A stretch of DNA of 64,000 bases from Rhizobium sp. BK313. GTDB taxonomy: Bacteria; Pseudomonadota; Alphaproteobacteria; Rhizobiales; Rhizobiaceae. Position 1 is the stretch's first letter, and each line of letters opens with the position of its first letter. The stretch is taken from assembly GCF_014193655.1 (NCBI RefSeq), contig NZ_JACHZQ010000006.1, positions 1 to 64,000 on the forward strand, written 5' to 3'. Below the pieces are notes generated by a model. It saw nothing but the letters and a program-made list of their open reading frames with translations, ran no database searches and was not told the origin of the DNA. Both the position numbers and the translations under genes were made by a program. Positions 35,842 through 43,044 of the stretch are shown piece by piece.

Positions 35842-36864
35842 ATGAAGAAAATCGGCTTCCTATCGTTCGGTCACTGGACGCCCTCGTCCCAATCGCAGAC
35901 GCGATCGGCATCCGACGCACTTCTGCAGTCTATCGACCTCGCCGTCGCCGCCGAGGAGCTGGGCGCGGACGGCGCGTATTTTCGCGTGCATCATTTCGCC
36001 CGCCAGCTCGGCGCGCCGTTTCCGCTGCTGGCGGCCGTCGGCGCCAAGACCGGCCGTATCGAGATCGGCACGGCTGTCATCGACATGCGCTACGAGAATC
36101 CGCTCTACATGGCCGAAGATGCGGGTGCTGCCGACATCATTGCCGGCGGGCGCCTGCAGCTCGGCATCAGCCGTGGGTCCCCCGAACAGGTCATCGATGG
36201 ATGGCGACACTTCGGATACGCACCCGCCGAGGGCGAGACCGACGCCCAGATGGCCCGGCGCCACGCCGAGGTCCTGCTCGATGTGTTGCGCGGCGAAGGC
36301 TTCGCGCAACCCAACCCGCGGCCGATGTTCCCAAATCCACCCGGCCTCTTACGCATCGAGCCGCACTCGGAAGGCTTGCGCGACCGGATCTGGTGGGGCG
36401 CAAGCTCGAACGCCACCGCGGCCTGGGCGGCAAAGCTTGGTATGAACCTGCAGAGCTCCACGCTCAAGGATGATGAGAGCGGGCTTCCTTTCCACGTTCA
36501 GCAGGCGGAGCAGATCAGAGTGTATCGCGAGGCTTGGAAGGCGGCCGGTCACAAACGCGAGCCGCGGGTGTCGGTCAGCCGCAGCATCTTTGCACTGGTG
36601 GACGACCGCGACCGCGCCTACTTCGGATACGGCAACCAGAACGAAGACCAGATCGGCTTTATCGATGAGAAAACCCGGGCGATCTTCGGTCGCAGCTACG
36701 CCGCAGAGCCCGACGCCCTCATCGAGCAACTGGCGAAGGATGAGGCCATTGCCGAGGCCGACACGTTGCTCTTGACCGTCCCCAACCAGCTCGGCGTGGA
36801 CTATAACGCACATGTCATCGAAGCAATTCTGAGCCACGTCGCCCCTGCCCTCGGCTGGCGTTGA
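35842..36864 (+). CDS. LLM-class flavin-dependent oxidoreductase
   Basis: The 340-residue protein is a bacterial-luciferase-like monooxygenase. It has a beta-barrel N-terminus (MKKIGFLSFGHW), FRVHHFARQLGAPFPLLAAV, IEIGTAVIDMRYENPLYMAEDAG and LGISRGSPEQ, as in F420 or FMN-dependent family members. It uses reduced flavin and oxygen on an unknown substrate. It appears to be a single-gene unit, with GAGG upstream of the ATG. Confidence 0.85.
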   Translation: MKKIGFLSFGHWTPSSQSQTRSASDALLQSIDLAVAAEELGADGAYFRVHHFARQLGAPFPLLAAVGAKTGRIEIGTAVIDMRYENPLYMAEDAGAADIIAGGRLQLGISRGSPEQVIDGWRHFGYAPAEGETDAQMARRHAEVLLDVLRGEGFAQPNPRPMFPNPPGLLRIEPHSEGLRDRIWWGASSNATAAWAAKLGMNLQSSTLKDDESGLPFHVQQAEQIRVYREAWKAAGHKREPRVSVSRSIFALVDDRDRAYFGYGNQNEDQIGFIDEKTRAIFGRSYAAEPDALIEQLAKDEAIAEADTLLLTVPNQLGVDYNAHVIEAILSHVAPALGWR

Positions 36865-36956
36865 AGCCGCCGCCCGCACGGGTGTCAATCGTTGATAATC
36901 GACAGTTGGACGGCCCCACCCCGTCTCAGCTCGATATCCGATGGCAGTCAAATGTT

Positions 36957-36981
36957 GGAACCATGTCCTTCCTCAATCGTT
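36957..36981 (+). promoter_or_regulatory. EcfG/RpoE2-type general stress promoter
   Basis: GGAAC at 36957-36961 and CGTT at 36978-36981 are separated by exactly 16 bases. This is the consensus for EcfG-type sigma factors (RpoE2 in Sinorhizobium). It lies 32 bases before the start of the small secreted protein gene. Confidence 0.7.
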
Positions 36982-37012
36982 GCTTAAATATACAAGCAAG
37001 GAGGATAGACAA

Positions 37013-37303
37013 ATGCGATATACAATCATCGGATGCGCGGTGGCAGCTCTAGCTGTGTGTTCCATGGCTGCGCCTGCATTGGCAGACGACGTCATCATTG
37101 GTGGCCCTTCCTACGACGAGGGCTATCATCAGGAGCACCATCGTGATCGCGCCGGCATCATCATCAGCGATCAGGGCATTTCGGTCGGCAAGGTCCGCGA
37201 TCGCGATCGTTATCACAATCGCGACCGGTGCGTTACCAAGAGCATTACCCGCACGAACGAAGACGGTGGTCAGATCACAAAGACGATGCGGCGTTGCGAC
37301 TAA
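37013..37303 (+). CDS. Small secreted Asp/Arg/His-rich protein, predicted stress-induced
   Basis: The 96-residue product has a Sec signal peptide (MRYTIIGCAVAALAVCSMAAPALA-DD). A charged mature part follows, containing GIIISDQGISVGKVRDRDRYHNRDR split by basic repeats, and a C-terminal CVTKSITRTNEDGGQITKT with two cysteines. AAGGAGG precedes the ATG. The promoter match upstream points to control by the general stress sigma factor. Similar short secreted proteins are common in Rhizobiales, with no known function. Confidence 0.75.
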   Translation: MRYTIIGCAVAALAVCSMAAPALADDVIIGGPSYDEGYHQEHHRDRAGIIISDQGISVGKVRDRDRYHNRDRCVTKSITRTNEDGGQITKTMRRCD

Positions 37304-37623
37304 CCCCGCAATCGAGACCCGGCATCCCATGTCGGGCCTCACTGATTTCGGATAGCAATACGGCGTGTCGGGGCTTTTCTCCCCGTCGGCTTGGGCGAGT
37401 GGTGGATGGCGTCGATCTCATAACACGCTACCGACAAGCCGTTTCACCCGTGTCACCGCAGAATGACCCGCTAACCCAATTTCCCATTTCTCATTCTCAT
37501 CAAGCTACCGGACATGATCGACGAGAGCCGCCTTTCTCGCCCGAGCTTATCCTGCCGAAGCCGTCCTTGGAATGTACGTGCGTTTGCCGGCTACCTCGGC
37601 TGGTGACGAGGGGACCTCGCGCG
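37304..37623. other. Intergenic region between convergent small genes, nothing recognised
   Basis: These 320 bases lie between the stops of two convergent small secreted-protein genes. A weak CCGGCAT/ATGTCGG hairpin about 20 bases after the plus-strand stop may help termination, but it has no T run. No gene was supported. Confidence 0.5.
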
Positions 37624-37971
37624 CTAGTCGATAACCGGGCAACCACGTCTGTTGGCAAAGGCCATACGGTCGGGCCCGCCGTCATTCCAGCCACGAACGA
37701 TAATGCGGCGTCCGTTCATTTGGATGGAATCGATGCGTCGAAAGCCTTCGTCACGGGCGGCGGCCACGAGATCGCGCCGGCTGCAACCACCGCGGTCCCA
37801 ATCCCTCGGCGGGCGACCCCAGTCCTGATTATCTTGGCGGCGATCCCACTGCGGCGGCCTGTAGTCCTGATCGTCGTCGTAGTACTGCGCCACGGCGACT
37901 GAGGGAAGCAGTTGTGACGCAACCAATCCGGCCAACGCGATGTAGGAAATCCCTGCGAAACGTCCAAACAT
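37624..37971 (-). CDS. Small secreted hypothetical protein
   Basis: The 115-residue product starts with a signal peptide (MFGRFAGISYIALAGLVASQLLPSVAVA, here broken around residue 20 by SQLL). A low-complexity Asp/Arg/Gln/Trp-rich stretch (YYDDDQDYRPPQWDRRQ) follows. The C-terminal folded part (DEGFRRIDSIQMNGRRIIVRG) has two cysteines flanking it. This build occurs in short periplasmic proteins of Rhizobiaceae. Function is unknown. Confidence 0.7.
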   Translation of the reverse strand: MFGRFAGISYIALAGLVASQLLPSVAVAQYYDDDQDYRPPQWDRRQDNQDWGRPPRDWDRGGCSRRDLVAAARDEGFRRIDSIQMNGRRIIVRGWNDGGPDRMAFANRRGCPVID

Positions 37972-38449
37972 CTTTCACTCCTTCTGATGTCGGCAATATA
38001 GATGGAAGATAGGGCGCTTTATCTGAACACCACCCGAACAAGCCATTCATACAGCCACTCTAATGCACGGGGCACGGCACAGCTCGTTCATCCACTGCCA
38101 AGTCGGGACCGTGAGAAGTGACATTTCCCATGCCCTGTTTGCGAAGTTGAATTCCGCAGACATCTGCGGACGGCAGCCATATGGCGCTCGTCACCACACC
38201 GCCGCGGCCGCGCATGCTCAACAAGGTGATGCACGATGCATAGCTGGCGAGGTATGGTAAGCGCAAACATCCCTGTCCAGGAGCCATGCTGCTTGCATCG
38301 TGACCGACTGATCTCAATCGCTGAAGAATAACGCGCGACCGCTGGTGGCTTCTGTGTCAGGATCGCCATGTCGCTCCGCGCTCCCGCTTGACTCATGTAT
38401 AGCTCCGCGGCTATACGTCAATCAATAGCCAACAGGGTATAGATCCCAA
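37972..38449. other. Intergenic region of 478 bases, no gene supported
   Basis: The stretch separates the minus-strand secreted protein from the plus-strand ArsR gene and must contain both promoters. Short open frames exist, but none has a ribosome site or recognisable motif. The last 60 bases before the ArsR gene are AT-richer (ATGTATAGCTCCGCGGCTAT), consistent with a promoter and possible autoregulatory site. Confidence 0.45.
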
Positions 38450-38773
38450 ATGTCCAACGATCACGATGTGCTCTTCAGAACGCTCGCCGATCCGACCAGG
38501 CGGGCTCTTTTCGAACGGTTGTGCCGCGAAGGAGAGAAGACCGTCGGGGCCTTGACGGCTCGGGCCGGGGTCTCGCAACCGGTCGTCTCAAAGCATCTTG
38601 GGGTCCTGAAGCGGGCCGGGTTGGTACGCGACCGCCACGAAGGTCGCCAGACGCACTATAGTGCGCAGCTCGGCGCCCTGGGTCCCCTGATCGATTGGAC
38701 AAGCCAAATGGCCGGGTTTTGGCAAAGCCGATTCGACCAACTCGAAGACCTGCTGAAAAGGATGGACCAGTGA
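38450..38773 (+). CDS. ArsR-family winged-helix regulator
   Basis: The 107-residue protein has the classical ArsR start (FRTLADPTRRALFERL), a helix-turn-helix (VGALTARAGVSQPVVSKHLGVLKRAGLV) split over residues 31-58, and the wing (DRHEGRQTHYSA). No metal-binding CxC is present. Its TGA overlaps the GTG start of the next gene by 4 bases. ArsR/SRPBCC pairs are frequent in bacteria, and the regulator usually represses its own operon. Confidence 0.9.
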   Translation: MSNDHDVLFRTLADPTRRALFERLCREGEKTVGALTARAGVSQPVVSKHLGVLKRAGLVRDRHEGRQTHYSAQLGALGPLIDWTSQMAGFWQSRFDQLEDLLKRMDQ

Positions 38774-39180
38774 CCCATACTGCGACCGAAACGCGCTCCG
38801 TTATTGTCGAACGTGAAATACCTTACCCGCCAGAAAAGATCTGGCGCGCGCTCACCCAACCACACCTGATCGAGGATTGGCTGATGAAGAACGACTTCAA
38901 GCCTGTTGTGGATCACCGTTTCAATCTTCGCGCGGATTGGGGCGCTGTCGACTGTCAGGTCCTCGCAATCGAGCCGAACAAAACGCTGTCTTACACCTGG
39001 GCCGCCTATGGTCTCGAGAGTGTAGTCACTTGGACCCTCACCGCAACGAGCACGGGGACCCACCTGCGCATGGAGCAGTCGGGCTTCCGGCCAGATCAGC
39101 AGCAGGCCTACCAGGGCGCCAAGTACGGGTGGCAGCAGTTTTTTGCAAACCTGGAGCAGGTCTTGGCGCGGACAGATTGA
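38770..39180 (+). CDS. SRPBCC (AHSA1-like) domain protein
   Basis: The 136-residue protein has the START/Bet v1-like pattern of the activator-of-Hsp90-homologue group: VEREIPYPPEKIWRALTQP, IEDWLMKNDFKP, and a late GWQQFFANLEQVLA. It probably binds a hydrophobic ligand in a helix-grip pocket. The GTG at 38770 within the ArsR stop (GTGA) is the preferred start. It forms an operon with the regulator. Confidence 0.85.
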   Translation: MTHTATETRSVIVEREIPYPPEKIWRALTQPHLIEDWLMKNDFKPVVDHRFNLRADWGAVDCQVLAIEPNKTLSYTWAAYGLESVVTWTLTATSTGTHLRMEQSGFRPDQQQAYQGAKYGWQQFFANLEQVLARTD

Positions 39181-39337
39181 GTCCAATGGCACAATTCGAA
39201 ACCGGCCCTGTTCACAATTGCATAGCGTAAGCGTCTGCGGCCCAAACGACGTCTAAAAAGTCGACAGAGATCGCGAGGAAGGCGGGCGCCAAGCGCATCG
39301 CCAAATCCGCTTTGGCTCATTTTCAGAGGAGGTCCCA

Positions 39338-39559
39338 TTGGATTGGAACAAATGGATCCGGAAGATCCACCGCTGGGTGTCCATCGCTTTTACAGTGGCC
39401 GTCATCATCAACATCGTCGCCTTGAGACAGGGGCAAACTGCCACCTGGATAGGCATCTTGGCGCTGCTTCCACTCGTCTTGCTCCTGCTCACCGGTCTAT
39501 ACTTGTTAATGCTGCCGCATGCCAGCAAGTGGCTTAGCGAGCAGCGCACTGGCGGATAG
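39338..39559 (+). CDS. Small inner-membrane protein with two helices
   Basis: The 73-residue product starts at a TTG preceded by AGAGGAGG. It has an amphipathic start (DWNKWIRKIHRW) and two hydrophobic segments (WVSIAFTVAVIINIVAL and WIGILALLPLVLLLLTGLY). Similar short proteins follow ArsR/SRPBCC pairs or DUF1801 genes in soil proteobacteria. No function is known. Confidence 0.65.
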   Translation: MDWNKWIRKIHRWVSIAFTVAVIINIVALRQGQTATWIGILALLPLVLLLLTGLYLLMLPHASKWLSEQRTGG

Positions 39560-39570
39560 GAGCAAAGACA

Positions 39571-40040
39571 ATGGCCAGCAAGACGTCCGAGAGGTCGGCG
39601 AATGTCGCAAAAAGGACCGTCGCCAAGCCGATTGTTGCGAAACCGGCCCTCCTCGCGGCGGGAACCCTCAGATCGCGAAGGCCGAGGGCGACGCCCCCGT
39701 GCAGGCCTACATCGCAGCTTTGCCAGGCTGGAAAGGCGACGTTGGGCGACGCCTTGACGCGCTCATCGTGCGCACCGTCCCCGGTGTGCGCAAGGCGGTC
39801 AAATGGAACTCCCCGCTCTACGGAGTCGAGGGCCAAGGCTGGTTCCTCGGTATCCATACCTACACGAACTACGTCAAAGTGGCTTTCTTCCGCGGCACCT
39901 CGCTCCGTCCTGTTCCCCCTGGCGAGTCCAAGAGCAAGGACACGCGCTACCTCGACATCCGTGAAGACGACCAGCTTGATGAAGCTCAACTCGCCGCTTG
40001 GGTGAAGCAAGCAAGCCAATTGCCCGGCGAACGAATGTGA
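39571..40040 (+). pseudogene. DUF1801 protein with an N-terminal frameshift
   Basis: The ATG at 39571 opens a Lys/Ala-rich N-terminus (MASKTSERSANVAKRTVAKP) after a modest ribosome site. Near 39650-39665 the coding moves to another frame (GGNPQIAKAEGDAPVQAYIAAL). It then gives a typical DUF1801 domain (VRKAVKWNSPLYGVEGQGWFL, split here at W) to a stop at 40038. One base gained or lost around the GGCGGGAACC stretch accounts for it. It could be a pseudogene or a sequencing error; translation from an internal start is also possible. Confidence 0.6.
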
Positions 40041-40175
40041 GCGGCCACTACATGCGGGGCCTCGATTGACCGTCGAAGACCCCCGATGGAAACGAGCTGC
40101 GATCGGACCAATGCTGATGAGCGATACTCAAACGACGCGCGAGCAACAACAACCATGAGGAAAGCGACAACAACC

Positions 40176-40595
40176 ATGAAGCAGAGCGTTTCGAAGGAAG
40201 GGGAAGACTCTCCCTCCCAGCTGATAGATGCGAGAATCAAGGAGCTGAGTGATTGGCGGGGCGAGACACTCGCTCGGATCCGAAGTCTCATCAAACAGGC
40301 CGATCCCGAAGTGGTCGAGGAATGGAAGTGGAGAGGAGTTCCGGTGTGGTCGCACGCCGGGATCATCTGTACCGGCGAGACGTACAAGGAAGTCGTAAAA
40401 ATGACCTTCGCCAAAGGCGCCTCGTTGGAGGACCCTTCGAGCCTCTTCAACTCCAGCCTCGAAGGCAATACCAGGCGCGCCATCGATTTCCATGAAAGCG
40501 ACAGGATGGATGAAGAGGCGTTGAAGGCGCTCATTCGCGCCGCCGTGGCATTGAACACATCGGCGCGGGCTAAGAAGAGGCCAAAGAGCGCTTGA
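40176..40595 (+). CDS. DUF1801 domain protein
   Basis: The 139-residue protein has the DUF1801 (YdhG-like) core: IDARIKELSDWRGETLARIR, VVEEWKWRGVPVWSH, and YKEVVKMTFAKGASL. Such proteins share a fold with the frataxin-like/YdeI group and have no settled function. Starts at 40086 and 40155 are in frame; 40176 fits family length best. It follows the frameshifted DUF1801 gene, and the two are diverged paralogues. Confidence 0.75.
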   Translation: MKQSVSKEGEDSPSQLIDARIKELSDWRGETLARIRSLIKQADPEVVEEWKWRGVPVWSHAGIICTGETYKEVVKMTFAKGASLEDPSSLFNSSLEGNTRRAIDFHESDRMDEEALKALIRAAVALNTSARAKKRPKSA

Positions 40596-40617
40596 GGAGC
40601 ATTATGAAACCGGCTTC

Positions 40618-41226
40618 CTAGAGCTCCGTTTTTATGCGCGTGAGAACGAAAAAATAATGTCGGCCATCGCCCTCGACGGCCATGACGCCCAAGAGCCGGT
40701 CATCGTCAATTCTGCGGAAATGGTCGATGATCGGCTGCCTGTCATATACCATTGCAGCGCTCGTCTTGTCCCTGAAGGACATCGATCGGAGGGAGGCGAC
40801 CGGCCCCTTTGCTCGCCCCAGTTTCTGTAAATACGAAAACAAACCGCGCGCCGCCCTGGTCCGCCCGAAGCGATGAAAACGAAGCGCAAGTTTCAGAGGG
40901 ATCATTCCCGGGTCAATGGCCACGAGCCGGTGAGGTCCTAGCGCAAACAGCAGAGCGTCGGCTCTGAGATTGGCGGTGAAGCGCTTGCCGTACCATCCGA
41001 GATTTTCCAGCACACCGTCGAGCGGGTGGCCGGACGCAATACCGTGACCTTGCCAAAGGCCGGCAAGTTCGCTGATCGAAACCACGCTCAGGCTGTCGAA
41101 ATAGTCGAAGGCTTCGGCCTGCGATCGGAAACTGCTCGGAATTTGCCGGGCGGTGTTTTCCACGTCGCTCAACTCGCCCTTCCGACAGTCGTCAGCACTT
41201 CTCCAGTTCCCCCGTCTTCCAGACAT
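40618..41226 (-). CDS. GXWXG/DUF4334 domain protein
   Basis: The 202-residue product contains the GXWXG module (ELAGLWQGHGIASGHPLDGVL, read as GLWQG plus GWYGKRF). A C-terminal DUF4334 module follows (SAAMVYDRQPIIDHFRRIDDDRLLGVM split after Q). The two domains normally occur together in short proteins of unknown function. The first ATG (41226) has no clear ribosome site, so the real start may be a downstream GTG or TTG. It converges on the DUF1801 gene. Confidence 0.75.
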   Translation of the reverse strand: MSGRRGNWRSADDCRKGELSDVENTARQIPSSFRSQAEAFDYFDSLSVVSISELAGLWQGHGIASGHPLDGVLENLGWYGKRFTANLRADALLFALGPHRLVAIDPGMIPLKLALRFHRFGRTRAARGLFSYLQKLGRAKGPVASLRSMSFRDKTSAAMVYDRQPIIDHFRRIDDDRLLGVMAVEGDGRHYFFVLTRIKTEL

Positions 41227-41568
41227 TTCTGAGTAAGGCCTTTTCCGATACTACTCCACTGAAGGCAGAGATTTCTGCTGCATTTGTCCTTCCGCCCGGC
41301 ACGGTATGCGAATTCTTCCGCGTGTTCGACACGCGATTTTCATGACTCATGATAACAAGCCCCTAAAGGGCCGGCGGGGTAGCTCGTTTCGGGACCTTCC
41401 AATGGCGGGTGCTTTTGACTGGTCCCGTCAGAATCTCCCCTGATCTGTAACCCTCGTTTACCTGCGCAGCTTTTTTCTTGCGGAGATGGAATTTTTTATC
41501 TCGCTCTTGGAACAGAGCGGCGAAACCATCGTTTGTCTAACTTCAGCTGAAAGAAAAAGGAGGTCAGA
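41227..41568. other. Intergenic region upstream of DUF982 gene
   Basis: These 342 bases separate the start of the minus-strand GXWXG gene from the DUF982 gene. Apart from the stress promoter at 41509-41534 I see no gene or repeat. A CCCCTAAAGGGG-like short palindrome near 41360 is too small to interpret. Confidence 0.5.
41509..41534 (+). promoter_or_regulatory. EcfG/RpoE2-type general stress promoter
   Basis: GGAAC (41509-41513) and CGTTT (41530-41534) are 16 bases apart, an exact match to the EcfG-type consensus. It is 35 bases upstream of the first DUF982 gene, leaving room for a short leader with a strong ribosome site. Confidence 0.75.
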
Positions 41569-41811
41569 ATGAGCGCTCTCGCATGGGAGGCACCCGTTTC
41601 GGTCATTGTCAGCAGCGGGAAACAAAAGGTCGTCAAAAGCCCGGCCGAAGCCGTCGGATGCCTGGAACGAGAATGGCCGATCGCCGATGGCGTCTTTTTG
41701 AGGGAGGCTAAGAAGGTCTGCATCGCCGCCCTCGAGCACGAATGTACGGCGAGCGAAGCGCGTGACGCCTTTGAAATGGCCTCGCTCGAGGCGGTTCTAG
41801 TTTGTCGCTGA
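41569..41811 (+). CDS. DUF982 domain protein, predicted stress-induced
   Basis: The 80-residue protein has the DUF982 pattern: a first strand pair (VSVIVSSGKQKVVKSPAEAV), a central REWPI, and a helical end with AREAF-like SEARDAFEMAS. DUF982 proteins are short, cytosolic and nearly confined to Rhizobiales. Function is unknown. AAAGGAGG precedes the ATG. The EcfG-type promoter upstream and the terminator downstream make it a single-gene stress unit. Confidence 0.8.
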   Translation: MSALAWEAPVSVIVSSGKQKVVKSPAEAVGCLEREWPIADGVFLREAKKVCIAALEHECTASEARDAFEMASLEAVLVCR

Positions 41812-41914
41812 GGCTATTTGCCGATTGCTTGCATACGCAATGACACGAAAGCACGCCAACCGGCGGAGAGCTTCACCGACATCTTTTTCTCTCAGCTTAA
41901 GCTTTGGCCTCGTT

Positions 41915-41965
41915 AAGCCCAACCATGCCGCGTCACTGTCACCGGCATCAGCGTGGGCTTTTTTT
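41915..41965 (+). terminator. Rho-independent terminator after first DUF982 gene
   Basis: Nested arms AAGCCCA (41915-41921)/TGGGCTT (41954-41960) and ATGCCG (41925-41930)/CGGCAT (41943-41948) are followed by TTTTT. It lies about 100 bases after the DUF982 stop, so the transcript has a long 3' tail. Confidence 0.7.
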
Positions 41966-42078
41966 GCCCCTCTCCCGTCATCTTCTGTTGATTGGCCAAA
42001 GGCGGATTAGTCGTGCCGCCCTCCCGGAACGTTTTTTGCAAGGTTACTGAAGTCTTTATGTTTCGGAGGTAATGCGTT

Positions 42079-42333
42079 TTGAAACGAAACACTTTGCGGC
42101 CATTCTCTGCCGTGACGCTCGTGATGGGAGGCACGGAGGGTTATCGGCGGGTCAATTCGGTACAGGAGGCGGCTGAGACGCTGCTGGAGCATTGGCCGGT
42201 TGAAGATGGTGAAGAGTACGTAACCGCGGTACGAATATGTCTCGATGCGATGATGGGTGTGGTCTGCCCACAAGCCGCGCGAGAAGCATTCATCAAGGCG
42301 GCAGAAGAAGCCGGGATATCTCTGTTGCAGTGA
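42079..42333 (+). CDS. DUF982 domain protein
   Basis: The 84-residue product reads VNSVQEAAETLLEHWPVEDGEEY, then CLDAMMGVVCPQAAREAFIKAA. This is the standard DUF982 core with the conserved WP and AREAF elements. The start is TTG at 42079 with GGAGGT upstream. It is a diverged tandem paralogue of the gene at 41569. No matching stress promoter with correct spacing was found in front of it. Confidence 0.75.
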   Translation: MKRNTLRPFSAVTLVMGGTEGYRRVNSVQEAAETLLEHWPVEDGEEYVTAVRICLDAMMGVVCPQAAREAFIKAAEEAGISLLQ

Positions 42334-42514
42334 GGTCCACAGGCCGCTCTTCGTCGCGTGGACAGCATCAAGCCCCTTGTATTACTCGCGCGAAGGCGGA
42401 GAGGATGCAGACCTTTGACGTCCGTCAGCTTGACATATTTCTCAAGCCGCGGCCGTCTTTGTCGTGCGCGCCCACCTACGACCGGACGAATTGTCGCGAC
42501 CACGATAAGGCGCG

Positions 42515-42540
42515 GGAACCAAAGCGCTTCTTCTGAGTTT
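42515..42540 (+). promoter_or_regulatory. Putative EcfG/RpoE2-type promoter of small RNA
   Basis: GGAAC (42515-42519) and GTTT (42537-42540) are separated by 17 bases. The match is slightly weaker than the two upstream examples. It is followed not by a gene but by a run of stable hairpins ending in a terminator. Confidence 0.5.
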
Positions 42541-42545
42541 CAGAT

Positions 42546-42642
42546 CAGCGGGACGCTTACCCCGCAGCTCACGGTGTACCACGCCGGCCACTGGAGCGTG
42601 AGCCCGCCGCGACTATCGACTCCCGGTCTGCGGCGGGCTTTT
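42546..42642 (+). ncRNA. Candidate small RNA of about 95 nt with three stem-loops
   Basis: Between the putative promoter and a T run there are three inverted repeats. They are GCGGG (42548-42552)/CCCGC (42561-42565), GCTCACG (42567-42573)/CGTGAGC (42597-42603), and AGCCCGCCGC (42601-42610)/GCGGCGGGCT (42630-42639). The last is followed by TTTT and forms a strong terminator. No reading frame with a ribosome site covers it. Stems 2 and 3 share three bases, so they may compete. This is the layout of rhizobial trans-acting sRNAs, but I cannot assign a known family. Confidence 0.55.
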
Positions 42643-43044
42643 GGCTTTTGTTCGTGGCAGCAGGTCCTTGCGGAAAGCCGCAACCGGATTTCACGTCAGC
42701 CTGCTATCTCATTCGCAGACACTCAATCGCTTCAACTCTGCGGTGATAGCCGAGAGCGAATGGGAATAGCTCGTTGCTGTTCCACGCCGCGATGCGGTTT
42801 GCAGGCTAAGCTCACTTCCCGACTTCATAACCGACCAATACGGCACGCTATGTGTGAAGCAGCATTCGATCTTGATGCGCGATTAAGCATGGGGGGTCTT
42901 TAAGCCGGCCATATTTCACATAAAGCTGAAATCAACCTGTAGGGGGCTGTGCTGCAATGCGGAAAATGTTATCTCTCTAACGTAAGCGCGGAGGAATGTT
43001 GGCTCTGTGGAGGAGACAGCCACGCACAACGGAAGAGGTTTCGA

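Noticed and set aside
42026..42060. GGAAC before the second DUF982 gene as a fourth stress promoter
   Set aside because: No CGTT or GTT occurs 16-17 bases downstream, so the spacing fails.
42358..42903. A 181-codon plus-strand frame over the candidate small RNA
   Set aside because: It is rich in Arg and Ser, has no ribosome site, no motif, and runs across a strong terminator.
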